64,000 nucleotides of DNA from G965267605 sp965267605. Its GTDB lineage: Bacteria; Bacteroidota; Bacteroidia; Flavobacteriales_E; Vicingaceae. The stretch is taken from NCBI GenBank assembly GCA_965267605.1, contig OZ254088.1, positions 3,534,001 through 3,598,000 on the forward strand, given 5' to 3'. Positions 15,562 through 24,788 of the stretch are shown here, in pieces. Made by a program: the position numbers and the translations under genes. Under the pieces are notes generated by a model that worked only from the letters and a program-made list of their open reading frames with translations, did no database searches and was not told the origin of the DNA. Within the stretch, counting starts at the first letter, position 1. The number at the start of each line of letters is the position of its first letter.

Positions 15562-16584
15562 ATGGCCCTTACATTTAAAGACCGTTTTTATAGACTCTTT
15601 CTTCTGGTGAAGATGAAGATGGTAGCTATGAAGGAATTAGATTCCGCACAGGTGAGAAGTGTCTTGATTTTTTGTGAAGGTGGAATAGGTGATCTGGTCA
15701 TGTCTTCTGGCGTCATTGAATCATTGTCTTTACAATTCAACACGACTTTGACCAGCCATCGAAATCACATCCTCGAACTGTTGGAGGTCAATTTCAAAAA
15801 CGCTGAGGTCGTTTCACCACATTCACTGTGTAATAGGAAGTTTGATCTGGTTATAACGGATTTCAACGCCTGTAGCAACACCGTTTACAATTTGATCCAC
15901 AAAATTCGACCCCGATTTTGGATAGGGCAGCAATTGGATCAGGGTAAACCACTGGATTTTTTTCGCAACTGTTGGTTTACAAATATCTTCTCTGAAAGAT
16001 TAGTTGTTGATAGATCTGCGCATTTTACCGAGGGATATAAAACAATGGCAAATCGATTGGGGGTGGACTCTGTTTTGGAACCGTTCTTCAGAAATGAAAC
16101 AAAGGATATGCGTGACGATATTTCACGTTCCGATAAACGTACCATAGCCATTCAAATGGATTCGAGTTGGAACCGAGCGAAAAATTGGCCGCGGTATTTA
16201 GAGCTGCTTCGCTTGTTGGATCATTTGGATAACTACGAGTTGATATTTGTTGGGAGTATGCAGGAGCGAAAACCAATCGCAGGTATTGTTGCAGGATCGG
16301 GAATCAACAATTATCGTCTTGTGGCGGGTGAATTGTCGCTGCTAGACACAATTAGGCTAATTGGTTCGGTAGACGGATACATTGGGAACGATGGAGGATT
16401 GGGACACGTTGCCGGAGCATTGGGAATCCCAACCATTATCTTGTTTACCACAACGCCCTCTAATTTTGTTCGGCCGTTGGGAGAAAATGTTACGTGCCTG
16501 AATGATCCGGTGCCAGCTGATGTTCTCTCCGCGCTTGTACTGACTTTGAATACTCCTACTGAGAAACCTGGCATTGCAGCTTAG
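15562..16584 (+). CDS. Glycosyltransferase family 9 (heptosyltransferase-like)
   Basis: The start at ATG 15562, two bases after the preceding stop, is preferred to an ATG at 15514 that would overlap by 46 bp. The 340-residue protein shows the GT9 N-terminal motif VLIFCEGGIGDLVMSS and the C-terminal nucleotide-sugar site GYIGNDGGLGHVAGALGIP followed by TIILFTTTPSNFVRP. Such enzymes add heptose or a related sugar to lipopolysaccharide. Its end overlaps the convergent gene at 16556 by 29 bp. Confidence 0.88.
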   Translation: MALTFKDRFYRLFLLVKMKMVAMKELDSAQVRSVLIFCEGGIGDLVMSSGVIESLSLQFNTTLTSHRNHILELLEVNFKNAEVVSPHSLCNRKFDLVITDFNACSNTVYNLIHKIRPRFWIGQQLDQGKPLDFFRNCWFTNIFSERLVVDRSAHFTEGYKTMANRLGVDSVLEPFFRNETKDMRDDISRSDKRTIAIQMDSSWNRAKNWPRYLELLRLLDHLDNYELIFVGSMQERKPIAGIVAGSGINNYRLVAGELSLLDTIRLIGSVDGYIGNDGGLGHVAGALGIPTIILFTTTPSNFVRPLGENVTCLNDPVPADVLSALVLTLNTPTEKPGIAA

Positions 16585-17506
16585 TTTCAACCGTATGTGA
16601 TTCGAGAATTTCATCCAACTGCATCGCGAGTAACATCGATAAATGCTCACCCGATTGGCTGGTTAAGTGGCTTCCATCAAATGTTTGGAAATCTTCGCAT
16701 GCAAAGTTTATCCAATTAGCGCCTGAATCTATTAGGGTTTGCTTTATATGTGCTTCGCTGAATCCTTCCAGCGAGTTTTCAATTTCTTGAATAGCACAAT
16801 CGGCAGGTGTTCGAAATACAACCACCGTGATCCCTTGTTCGTATGCAATGCGTGTAGCGTGCCCCAACCAGGCCAGCATTTGTTTGTTAAATGTTCTCTT
16901 TCCACATTTCCGTCTGTAATCGGAAAGGGCCCTTTCTGTATTGATGTTGTTGGCGTGTATGTGCAAAGAGCCATCGGCACCATATTCCTTTATGTACGGA
17001 AGTTTCTTGTCCAGAACACCTTGAAGCAAGTCGTTGACTTCGTAGGGAGCCAAATGGTGTAGATACTTGGAAAAGTGTTGCGCTCGAAACTGATCTAATG
17101 CACTTACTTGAGTGTATTGATTGAAGGATTCATTTGCAATTGCCTCGGTAGTGAAACTAACCGGTGAGAGTCCTAGTACAAGGATGGAAGGTTTCACGCT
17201 CGTGTCCAATCTGGAAATGATAAACTTCAGGTATTCGTTGCTAAAGCTTGTGCCTGGGTATGCCAGATTAATTCCGTTGAAGTTGTACCGAGAAGCGGTA
17301 TCGATAACGGATGGAAAAATGCCTTGAAGCACCCTGGAATCTCCCCCTATAACCAAGTTTCTCTTCTTTTTATCGTGCGTTTTTTTAACCCAAAAGGCTG
17401 TGCGCAATTCGCGATTTTCGGAATAGTCTAATACGGCAATTTTAACTCCAGCTGTCAGAATAATTGCGGTTAGCAAGGCACCGGTTATTTTGAGTTTACA
17501 CTGCAT
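16556..17506 (-). CDS. SGNH/DltD-like protein paired with an MBOAT
   Basis: This 316-residue protein has one N-terminal membrane anchor (ITGALLTAIILTAGVKIAV) and a periplasmic domain with VIGGDSRVLQGIFP near residue 53, the block I serine motif of SGNH-type enzymes. The closing FDGSHLTSQSGEHLS supplies the Asp-x-x-His motif. It lies 2 bp downstream of an MBOAT gene. In such pairs the MBOAT moves an acyl group across the membrane and the SGNH protein hands it to a polysaccharide or cell-wall polymer. Confidence 0.75.
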   Translation of the reverse strand: MQCKLKITGALLTAIILTAGVKIAVLDYSENRELRTAFWVKKTHDKKKRNLVIGGDSRVLQGIFPSVIDTASRYNFNGINLAYPGTSFSNEYLKFIISRLDTSVKPSILVLGLSPVSFTTEAIANESFNQYTQVSALDQFRAQHFSKYLHHLAPYEVNDLLQGVLDKKLPYIKEYGADGSLHIHANNINTERALSDYRRKCGKRTFNKQMLAWLGHATRIAYEQGITVVVFRTPADCAIQEIENSLEGFSEAHIKQTLIDSGANWINFACEDFQTFDGSHLTSQSGEHLSMLLAMQLDEILESHTVETKLQCQVSQ

Positions 17507-17508
17507 GT

Positions 17509-18921
17509 TCAGAATTGGAAATAAATGAACTGTCCTCCCTCACCATGAAAGAGAATGATGGAAGCGATTGAACCTCCTACCGTGTACATATCCATAGCAG
17601 GGAGATGAGAACGCCTTACCACTTTGAGAAGGTGGGGTCGAAGAGCGATAAAAACTTCCATTCCAATACTGAGCATCAGGAAGAAAACGGAGGGACCGAA
17701 ATGGGATATGAAAGACAGGTCAGTGGGAGAAGGATAAATAAGTTGAAATACGATCTCGTTGGCTTGCGCCATATCATCGCTTCTGAAGTAGACCCAGGCA
17801 ATTAGTACCTGAAAAAGAACAACACATCGTTTGACCGGTATGGGTATTGCGTATCGGGTATTCCAGCGGGTTATCTTTTCTGCCAGTAGTAAAACTCCAT
17901 GGATAGCGGCCCACACCAGGAAGGTATACTGTGCTCCGTACCATAGTCCGGATAGCAACATGGTGGCTAACAATGCCGTAGCCATTCGCCACGCTCCTTT
18001 CCTGGATCCTCCCAAAGGGATGTATACGTAATCCCGGAACCACGTGGAAAGGGAAATGTGCCATCTGGACCAAAAGCCTTTCAGGGATGTTGCTAGATAT
18101 GGATGATTGAAATTCATTTTGAACCGCAAGCCCATATATTTTGCCAATCCTTTTGCTATCAAGCTGTATCCGGAAAAGTCGAAATAGATCTGAAATGCGA
18201 AGGCTACACATGTTACCCAGTAGAAAAGCGTACCATCAAAAGGGGATTGCTCGCTGAATCCCAGGTCAACCAGCCGGCTCAAATTATCTGCAAGCACGGT
18301 CTTTTGAAACAGTCCATAGCTGACTAGTTTTACCGCGTGCCATTTTTGCAATGGATCCGGAATGACGTTTCTATTAAGCTGATGAAGAAGATCTTTGGCG
18401 CGGACTATAGGCCCGGCAACCAGTTGTGGGAAACATGCCAGGTAGCTGAAGAAATGGAAGATATTCTTCGTTGGTTTCAATCTTCCACGGTAAATGTCAA
18501 TGGTGTAGCTCAGTGATTGAAACGTATAGAAACTGATTCCTATGGGTAGAATTAGCGTGAATTCTGGTATGGTGTTGACAATATCAATCTGGAGATGTAG
18601 TAGACCCAGTAGGTCTTCAATGACGGTGGCAAAGAAGCGGGAATATTTAAATATGGAAAGTGCACCAAGATTGCCAATTAAGGAAAGTGAGAGTAGAAGC
18701 TTCTTTCGCGAAGGGATTTTTACCATGTAGTAACCGGTGAAGTAATCGACAAGTCCGCTTCCGATAAGAAGGAAAACGAAACGCCAGTCCCACCATCCGT
18801 AAAAGAAAAGACTCCAGAAAGTGATGTACACCCACTTGGATCGTTTACATTTTCTAACCAGCGGCCATCCTGAAAAGAACAAGATGCAGAACAGGAGGAA
18901 TTCTATTGAATTGAAAACCAT
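17509..18921 (-). CDS. MBOAT family O-acyltransferase with an altered motif
   Basis: This 470-residue polytopic membrane protein resembles AlgI and DltB. It has FYGWWDWRFVFLL, ILPIGISFYTFQSLSYTID, PQLVAGPIVRAKDLL, FWSRWHISLSTWFRDYVYI and PLGGSRKG. The usual GLWHGA motif reads GLWYGAQ: the His codon is TAC (Tyr) here. The later histidine in WAAIHG remains. It forms an operon with the SGNH protein downstream. The family acylates extracellular glycans or lipids; the His change could weaken activity or reflect an unusual subfamily. Confidence 0.85.
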   Translation of the reverse strand: MVFNSIEFLLFCILFFSGWPLVRKCKRSKWVYITFWSLFFYGWWDWRFVFLLIGSGLVDYFTGYYMVKIPSRKKLLLSLSLIGNLGALSIFKYSRFFATVIEDLLGLLHLQIDIVNTIPEFTLILPIGISFYTFQSLSYTIDIYRGRLKPTKNIFHFFSYLACFPQLVAGPIVRAKDLLHQLNRNVIPDPLQKWHAVKLVSYGLFQKTVLADNLSRLVDLGFSEQSPFDGTLFYWVTCVAFAFQIYFDFSGYSLIAKGLAKYMGLRFKMNFNHPYLATSLKGFWSRWHISLSTWFRDYVYIPLGGSRKGAWRMATALLATMLLSGLWYGAQYTFLVWAAIHGVLLLAEKITRWNTRYAIPIPVKRCVVLFQVLIAWVYFRSDDMAQANEIVFQLIYPSPTDLSFISHFGPSVFFLMLSIGMEVFIALRPHLLKVVRRSHLPAMDMYTVGGSIASIILFHGEGGQFIYFQF

Positions 18922-19091
18922 TTTCTCGTAGTTTGTAGAGCCAAATCCGGAATTGAAAAAGTATCGCTGAACGTATAGAAACGCTTACGGAACTCAACCT
19001 ATAACCGATGAATTGTTTTAGGTGTTTCAGCCTATCGTGTTACGGTTGAATCCTTCCTGTAATATCCATCGCTGTTGGCATATTTCATTCT

Positions 19092-19421
19092 ATGAAACGA
19101 AGACTCGTAAGATGGAAGATCTATTACGATCGTGCCCGGATGTACGTAGGTATGGTTCAATCCCTCATGATCGTTACCGTATTCATTGAGGCACTCGGAT
19201 ACGAACTCACATTGCTTCAATATTCGCTGGTTGGAATCGCTTTCCTGGTCCTTTCATTGGCAGTTGGCTTTTTGGACACCAAACTAGGGTTGCGGAAAGA
19301 AGAGTTAAATAACCACGCTCTTCAAAATCCAGTGAATATGGAGATGTTACAACGACTCAGAGATATCCAGGATCAACTGGATCAGATGAAGGAAGAGAAG
19401 GACTATAAAAATGCGAGCTAG
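19092..19421 (+). CDS. Small membrane protein of unknown function
   Basis: This 109-residue protein has a basic N-terminus (KRRLVRWKIYYDRARMY), two hydrophobic helices (about residues 18-37 and 44-62: YSLVGIAFLVLSLAVGF) and a cytoplasmic coiled-coil tail (MLQRLRDIQDQLDQMKEEKD). I recognise no family. It stands alone between convergent and divergent neighbours and ends 3 bp from the next gene on the opposite strand. Confidence 0.6.
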   Translation: MKRRLVRWKIYYDRARMYVGMVQSLMIVTVFIEALGYELTLLQYSLVGIAFLVLSLAVGFLDTKLGLRKEELNNHALQNPVNMEMLQRLRDIQDQLDQMKEEKDYKNAS

Positions 19422-19424
19422 CAA

Positions 19425-19886
19425 CTAAGCAGCCCATCGTTGTGACGATCGTAAAGCCTTCCAACGCTCAATATTTTCTTCGGAAATCTCCAGGTACGTA
19501 CAGATTTCTTTCAGAAGTTCTTCTGATGGATGATGAATGGTTTCGGGACGAATCTGTAACGCATACTCATTTAAACGCTGCAACAACTTCATGGCTTGCG
19601 CAAATTTCCTGGCAGAAGAGGGATCATCCATATAGCCCAACCAGCTGCTGTAGCGATAGTCAACTGCACTGTATGGTTGAACAGCAATAGCAAGCGTTTT
19701 CGATTTTTTCCAAAGCGATAGTGGTAGATGCCACTGCCCATCATCGAGATAGATCACTTCGATATCCTGTGGCGCTTCGGTTGCCAGGTGCGGCTCGTTT
19801 ATGTTTAGCAACTCCACAAGAAGGTCATATGTTTCATCAACACCACTGGCTGAAAGTCCAGCTATGATCAGTTTTTGCGGTTTCAT
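19425..19886 (-). CDS. Protein of unknown function, weakly sulfotransferase-like
   Basis: This 153-residue soluble protein starts KPQKLIIAGLSASGVDETYDL, like a P-loop strand and turn without the GKS/T lysine. Its C-terminal half (PETIHHPSEELLKEICTYLEI) resembles the helical end of sulfotransferases. It is half the usual length. It could be a degenerate P-loop protein; I cannot assign a function. It lies on the same strand as the secretion operon that begins 93 bp further right, but is not obviously part of it. Confidence 0.5.
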   Translation of the reverse strand: MKPQKLIIAGLSASGVDETYDLLVELLNINEPHLATEAPQDIEVIYLDDGQWHLPLSLWKKSKTLAIAVQPYSAVDYRYSSWLGYMDDPSSARKFAQAMKLLQRLNEYALQIRPETIHHPSEELLKEICTYLEISEENIERWKALRSSQRWAA

Positions 19887-19978
19887 AACTCAAGTATAGT
19901 TGAGGACATCTACAAGCATATGAGGGTTTCCCCGCAATGTGGTTTTGCGACTAAGCATATGCACCTAAGGAGGGGAAC

Positions 19979-20476
19979 TTACATGGAGGCTTGTTCTTGA
20001 AGAGGAATAGTTCGGGTGTCCTTCCCCAATTGAACAATGATGCTTTGAGGTGAAAGTTCTTTCACCATCACTTCTCCTAATTGGTCGCCTTGACTAACGA
20101 TTCGTTTCTTGCCATTGATCAGCAACAGGCCCATTGTTCTTCCCTGACTCATGTTCTCCACCACTCCGTGAAATGCCAACTGAGGCCACGTAATATCAGT
20201 TTCAGGCTCCTTGTGTTTAACGCGTTTAACTGGATTGTTGTAAACAGGTGTTTTACGTTTTGCATGGGTACGCTTTACGGCCTTATCGAGAAAGGGGTCA
20301 CGGGAGAATTCTATCAACTTGAAAGTGTCTTTTTCCGTATCGGAAGCTACCGTCTGCGGAAGAGGTAATATACCCTGATCGGCAATGCCATCCTCCGAAG
20401 AGGAGAGTACCTGATAGAATACTACACCCCATACAATTACAGCGCCTCCAATCAATATAAGATTGAGTCTTTTCAA
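19979..20476 (-). CDS. GspC/PilP-like secretion protein
   Basis: This 165-residue protein has an N-terminal membrane anchor (LILIGGAVIVWGVVFYQVL), a proline- and basic-rich linker and a C-terminal homology-region-like domain (PQLAFHGVVEN, GLLLINGKKRIVSQGDQLG, VMVKELSPQSIIV). This is the layout of GspC and PilP, which link the inner-membrane platform to the secretin. It overlaps the preceding lipoprotein gene by 4 bp (ATGA) and is the last gene of the secretion operon. Confidence 0.75.
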   Translation of the reverse strand: MKRLNLILIGGAVIVWGVVFYQVLSSSEDGIADQGILPLPQTVASDTEKDTFKLIEFSRDPFLDKAVKRTHAKRKTPVYNNPVKRVKHKEPETDITWPQLAFHGVVENMSQGRTMGLLLINGKKRIVSQGDQLGEVMVKELSPQSIIVQLGKDTRTIPLQEQASM

Positions 20477-21414
20477 AGAATGGTCAGCTTACGAATGATG
20501 GAGTATGCTCCCTTGTTGCCTGCCTGATCAAACGAGCGAACCCGCCAATACCATGTGCCAGATCCCAAAGAATCTGTTGAGGTGGAATCGGTGAGCAATC
20601 GCCCGACTTTCAGTACACTCCAGTTAGAAGAGTCGTTGCTTACCTGGAAGCTGTCTTGTAAACCACAACCCGCATTACCCCCACGTTGCCAACTGAACGT
20701 GGTCATGCTATCTCCACGGGTAACGTTGCTACCCGGACTCAACAATTGCGGAACACCTGGATTCTGAAAATCGTAATGAACAGTTCTAGAAGTGAAAAGG
20801 GTAGACGAGAATTGATTTTCTGCCTTTACCTGCCAGGTGTACATTCCTTCCTGTCCGCCAAATGCAGAAAAATCTACGGTAAGGGTGTCATAACTCGTGG
20901 TGGTTGAGTACTTCAGGTTTCCATTCTCAAGGATCCGGAAAGTGTAGCTCGTGGCATTGTATAGATTCTGCCAGGAGAAGGTCAAACTGCTGTCGTTCGT
21001 ACAATTGTTGTCAACCGGCTGGTACAACTGAAGACTGATCGCAGTAAGGTCGTTTGTAGAATCTATGGTGAGTTGATTCGTGGTATATGGCGTGTAACTA
21101 CTGTTGTTTTCAGCTCTAACCCGCCATTCGTATGTTCCCGGTTCCAGCGTGTGTTGGAATTGGTTGGAGCCCACCAGCGTATCAAGGTGCAATGCTTGCG
21201 GACTACTGAAATCCGGAGATGCAATTTGCAGCCTGTACGTTTTTGCAGGTTCCAATTCTTCCCACCAAAAAGTGTTGGTAAGGTTGATTACGTTACTGCC
21301 GTTTGCTGGAGCGATGAGTTTGATCGTGTCCTTGGTGAGGTCGCGCTCAAAAAGTTCGCAGCCTGTGCAGAATATAGCTATCAGTATCAACGCAGTATAT
21401 CTCAGTTTTTTCAT
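20473..21414 (-). CDS. Lipoprotein with three fibronectin III-like domains
   Basis: The 313-residue protein has a lipoprotein signal peptide (LRYTALILIAIFCTGCE, lipobox CTGC). Three repeats follow, each about 90 residues, with FN3-like features: 'P.N', a W in strand B, Y.(L/F)(Q/R)I and a 'GTY.W(R/Q)V(R/K)A.(N)' block (TYEWRVRAENNSS, MYTWQVKAENQFS, TWYYWRV-type ending). It overlaps both neighbours by 4 bp, so it is co-translated within the pilus/secretion operon. It could be an outer-membrane pilotin-like or substrate-binding component; that is inference. Confidence 0.7.
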   Translation of the reverse strand: MKKLRYTALILIAIFCTGCELFERDLTKDTIKLIAPANGSNVINLTNTFWWEELEPAKTYRLQIASPDFSSPQALHLDTLVGSNQFQHTLEPGTYEWRVRAENNSSYTPYTTNQLTIDSTNDLTAISLQLYQPVDNNCTNDSSLTFSWQNLYNATSYTFRILENGNLKYSTTTSYDTLTVDFSAFGGQEGMYTWQVKAENQFSSTLFTSRTVHYDFQNPGVPQLLSPGSNVTRGDSMTTFSWQRGGNAGCGLQDSFQVSNDSSNWSVLKVGRLLTDSTSTDSLGSGTWYWRVRSFDQAGNKGAYSIIRKLTIL

Positions 21415-21929
21415 CCTTGTATCGTTTCAAATTCGAGTGTGAGGAACAAATCTTTTCTCTTCTTCTGGTAATTCTTTTTGGTAAAGAACCGGGCGGATTG
21501 TAATTGCCCAACGGAGGTAGATTGTTCCAGTTGGTGGGCAATAAAAGCCAGCTCATTGTATGATCCCGTGAGGGTAACCATGCAATGGTTGATTACATTT
21601 CCGCCCTGATGTATCTCATAGGACTCAGGCAGCTCGTACAACCGGGCACCCGATTTTTGCTTCAACAACGTGTCCAAAGAATTCAAGAGCACCAATGCCG
21701 CTTCTGATGAATAGGATGAGGAGCTGTACTTTTTAATCAGTGCTTCCTTGGCACGAATCTCTAGTAAAAGTGAAGCTCCAGATTCCGTTTGAGGTGCTTT
21801 CAGCGTTCGGTATTGCGAATACAATTGCCAACATGGTTGAATACTAAAATTGTATAAACCCCAGGCACCTAGAATTGCACCGGCCACCCAAAGAATCTTC
21901 TTTTGCTTTATGGATTCAAGACTAACCAT
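21411..21929 (-). CDS. PilO/GspM-like inner-membrane protein
   Basis: This 172-residue protein has one N-terminal membrane helix (ILWVAGAILGAWGLYNFSI), a coiled-coil stretch and a ferredoxin-like C-terminal half (HCMVTLTGSYNELAFIAHQL, KDLFLTLEFETIQG). This is the architecture of PilO and GspM, which pair with PilN/GspL. It overlaps the PilN-like gene by 8 bp and the lipoprotein gene by 4 bp. Confidence 0.75.
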   Translation of the reverse strand: MVSLESIKQKKILWVAGAILGAWGLYNFSIQPCWQLYSQYRTLKAPQTESGASLLLEIRAKEALIKKYSSSSYSSEAALVLLNSLDTLLKQKSGARLYELPESYEIHQGGNVINHCMVTLTGSYNELAFIAHQLEQSTSVGQLQSARFFTKKNYQKKRKDLFLTLEFETIQG

Positions 21930-22911
21930 GGAGTGTAATGATGAGTTGGAAGACAGCCGTCCTTTTTTTCATTTGATAGGTCACATCGATCTCTTCAAAT
22001 AGCGAATGCTCTTTGAGTGTTCGTACCCAGTTGTTGAGGTCGAAACTCGAACTGGTGCTACCCGCGACCTTAACTACATTGTTTTCATATTGTATTTCCT
22101 GTGTGCTGCCTTCCCCTTTGAGTGCAATGGGTTTTAGGTGTAGTTCTTTTAAGGTGATGGATCGGGGAATGTCCTCTAGTACAGCTTGACCTAAACGTAT
22201 GATCTCCGATTCTCCATTGATGCCTAATGCTTCGAGCTGAGCTACACGCACATCGAGATTTTCGTTTCTGACCTTCAACTCGTTGAGGTCTTTTTGCGAT
22301 TGTCCATGGGTAAGTTCCAATCCAGCGATCTGGTTTTGTAAGAAACCATTGGTCATCTTGGTACCCATGACTAACAAGAGCAAAATGGATGCGCCAATCA
22401 GCAGGCGTTTGCTTGTCTGTGTTCTTTTGGCATGTTCTTCAGCGGTTGTTTTTAGCGCTTCAACATTGTGTTCAGACCATTCTGGCAAGCGTTCCATAAC
22501 ATGTTCCAAAGAACCATCTACTGGTTCCAGTTCACTTTTGAGGAACAAAACCTGCTGGATCACCGGTAGTTTTTGAAACCACTTGTTCAGGTACGCGTTC
22601 AGTACTTCTTGCTGAATGATGCTTACTGAGTTAGACGTAGTGCATGCATAAACCGAATTAGGGGAAAGTCCTACAAACGAGTTGCTCAGCAATTGTTCGA
22701 TCGGTAATTCTGGGTCGATCTCCATCTCTTTGATCAGAAGCTTTTCCGAGCAAACGATTAGGGTCGTCTTTTGTCCCAGGTCAATACTGATTTTGGACGT
22801 AGCTACCTTTAGTTTACCGGTGTCTTTTTGATAGTTATACCTCAATGGAGGGTTTTCACTATAGGGATCTATGAGTATGATCCTTTCGTATATGGGAACA
22901 TTCAATTTCAT
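21922..22911 (-). CDS. PilN/GspL-like inner-membrane protein
   Basis: The ATG at 22911 overlaps the secretin stop by one base (TGATG) and is preferred to an upstream ATG at 22989 that lies inside the secretin gene. The 329-residue protein has an N-terminal cytoplasmic part that may be a reduced PilM/GspL actin-like domain (KISIDLGQKTTLIVC). A membrane helix follows (LLIGASILLLLVMGTKM), then a coiled coil and a PilN-like periplasmic domain (VVKVAGSTSSSFDLNNWV). It bridges the ATPase side to PilO and GspC in the platform. Confidence 0.75.
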   Translation of the reverse strand: MKLNVPIYERIILIDPYSENPPLRYNYQKDTGKLKVATSKISIDLGQKTTLIVCSEKLLIKEMEIDPELPIEQLLSNSFVGLSPNSVYACTTSNSVSIIQQEVLNAYLNKWFQKLPVIQQVLFLKSELEPVDGSLEHVMERLPEWSEHNVEALKTTAEEHAKRTQTSKRLLIGASILLLLVMGTKMTNGFLQNQIAGLELTHGQSQKDLNELKVRNENLDVRVAQLEALGINGESEIIRLGQAVLEDIPRSITLKELHLKPIALKGEGSTQEIQYENNVVKVAGSTSSSFDLNNWVRTLKEHSLFEEIDVTYQMKKRTAVFQLIITLHG

Positions 22912-24788
22912 CAGTACTGTACATGAGGTCGGATAAATACATTGAGTTTTGATTTGGACTTGGATCGCGTACGCTTTCCAAACAGCCACTTGATCACTGG
23001 GATTCTAGCCAGGAACGGAAGACCGCTTCCTGATTGGTTGATGGATTTATCTTCCAATCCGCCCAGCAATACCATCTCTCCATTCTTCACGCGGATCACG
23101 CTGTTGAACTTTCGGGTCACCTTTCCGGGAGGCGCCTGGTCAGATATGCGTTCTGTCAGATCCGATTGCTCCACTTCGATTTCCAAAGTGATCTGCTCAT
23201 CGCTGGATACAAATGGTGTGACCTTCACCTTCAAGGCGGCATTTACACTTTTGTAATTCTGGGAGACCAAGGGGGTAGGGTTGATCCCGTTGATGCCCGC
23301 AACCTGGTTCTGCAGTTCGAGATAGTACTCCGTTCTTCCAATACTGAGGTCAGCCTGGTGACCATTCAGCGTGCTGAGCTGGGGAGTGGAACGCGTCTTC
23401 AAAACGCCATCTTCTTCCAATGCCTGAATACCCAGGTAAAAGTCCTTTGTTACACCACCAAGGTTTAAAATCCCGAAGCCATTGAACGAAGAGATCAATC
23501 GGTTGATGGTAGCTGCGTTGATCGTCCCGCTGGCTCCGGGAAGTAATGTTGCGTTGTTAGATGGTGTTCCATTGGTTCCTGCTGATATGCCTGTAGAGAT
23601 GCTTCGGGATTTGCTGTAATCCACAATAATGACCTCAATAGTGATCAATGGAACCACCACATCAATATGGTGAAGGAAGGTTTCCAATTCACTGATCTGT
23701 AATGCCGATCCGCTGATCACAAAGCCGTTCAGATCAACAAATTCATTGATCTCCAATCCTTCCTTTAGTTTACCAGGAATGGACTTGACCACTGATTCAA
23801 TGGTTCGGTTCTCCATCTGGATGAGTTTCGATACACGTAGCCCTTCAAGGTTTCGCTTTCCGATCATGTAGACATGACCGTCCTTTTTGTAATCGTAATC
23901 AGTGCCGTTTAATAGGTAGCTCAAGAACCTGTCATAACTCATATTCTCCACGTGCAGGTTCATGGATCCTTTCGGTTCATCAAACAGGAAATAGTTCTTG
24001 AATAACCGGTCTGAGCATGTATGGATCAAGTCTTTGATGGGCACCTTTGTTGCTGTTATCGTGAGCAGGTCTCCTTTGACCTCTATGGTGAGTCCTTCTG
24101 TAATGCCAGGCTTCTTTTTTGTGATGGGAGCACCCTCAGGTGAGGTCTTTTCTGGAAGAGAAAGGATCAGGAAGTTTCCATCTTCCTTCATTTCAAGTCC
24201 ATTGGCATAAGCCAGTTTAGAGACGGTTTCCACGATGGGTCTGTTCTGAATGAAAGCATTCACTATTCGGTTCTCCAATCCGGGCGAGAGCACAATGTTC
24301 TTGGCTGAGATCTTCGTGATCTCTTTCACCACCTTATATAAAGTGTCGTTCCTCAGATCAACAGACAGGAAGTCGGATTTACCATTGTAAGCGACCTTGA
24401 TCTTTCGGGGTTCTTTGACCACCTCCGGTTTTGGCGGGGGTACGTATTTTTTCACGTAAAGAATGTCACCCGTAAACTCGATGGTCAGGTCGTATCGTTT
24501 GCAAAGGAAGACGAGTAGGTCTAACACCCTTACATCCTTGAAAGTGTTAACCACCGTAGCATCGATTTCCGAGCTGATGCTCAGGTTGAGGTCGTGTGCC
24601 TTTCCAATACCCCTCATGAACTCTTGCAATTCTGCATCGCTTACCGACAGGTTCACGGTTTCATTTAACCCCTTTCGGGTTTCCGATATCTTCTCAAGTT
24701 CGGTACGGATTACCTCCAATCTGTCCTGGGTAAAACCGAGCACAGGTACCAACATGAGGGTTATATATATGACCAGTATTTTCTTCAT
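22911..24788 (-). CDS. Secretin (GspD/PilQ family)
   Basis: The start is at ATG 24788, which overlaps the ATPase stop as ATGA and opens the signal peptide KKILVIYITLMLVPVLGF. The 625-residue protein has N-terminal N-domains including STN-like repeats (VRVLDLLVFLCKRYDLTIEF) and a C-terminal secretin domain with PQLSTLNGHQADLSIGRTEYY, VKVTPFVSSDEQITLEIEVEQ and GEMVLLGGLEDK. Secretins form the outer-membrane channel for pseudopilus or substrate export. Confidence 0.92.
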   Translation of the reverse strand: MKKILVIYITLMLVPVLGFTQDRLEVIRTELEKISETRKGLNETVNLSVSDAELQEFMRGIGKAHDLNLSISSEIDATVVNTFKDVRVLDLLVFLCKRYDLTIEFTGDILYVKKYVPPPKPEVVKEPRKIKVAYNGKSDFLSVDLRNDTLYKVVKEITKISAKNIVLSPGLENRIVNAFIQNRPIVETVSKLAYANGLEMKEDGNFLILSLPEKTSPEGAPITKKKPGITEGLTIEVKGDLLTITATKVPIKDLIHTCSDRLFKNYFLFDEPKGSMNLHVENMSYDRFLSYLLNGTDYDYKKDGHVYMIGKRNLEGLRVSKLIQMENRTIESVVKSIPGKLKEGLEINEFVDLNGFVISGSALQISELETFLHHIDVVVPLITIEVIIVDYSKSRSISTGISAGTNGTPSNNATLLPGASGTINAATINRLISSFNGFGILNLGGVTKDFYLGIQALEEDGVLKTRSTPQLSTLNGHQADLSIGRTEYYLELQNQVAGINGINPTPLVSQNYKSVNAALKVKVTPFVSSDEQITLEIEVEQSDLTERISDQAPPGKVTRKFNSVIRVKNGEMVLLGGLEDKSINQSGSGLPFLARIPVIKWLFGKRTRSKSKSKLNVFIRPHVQY

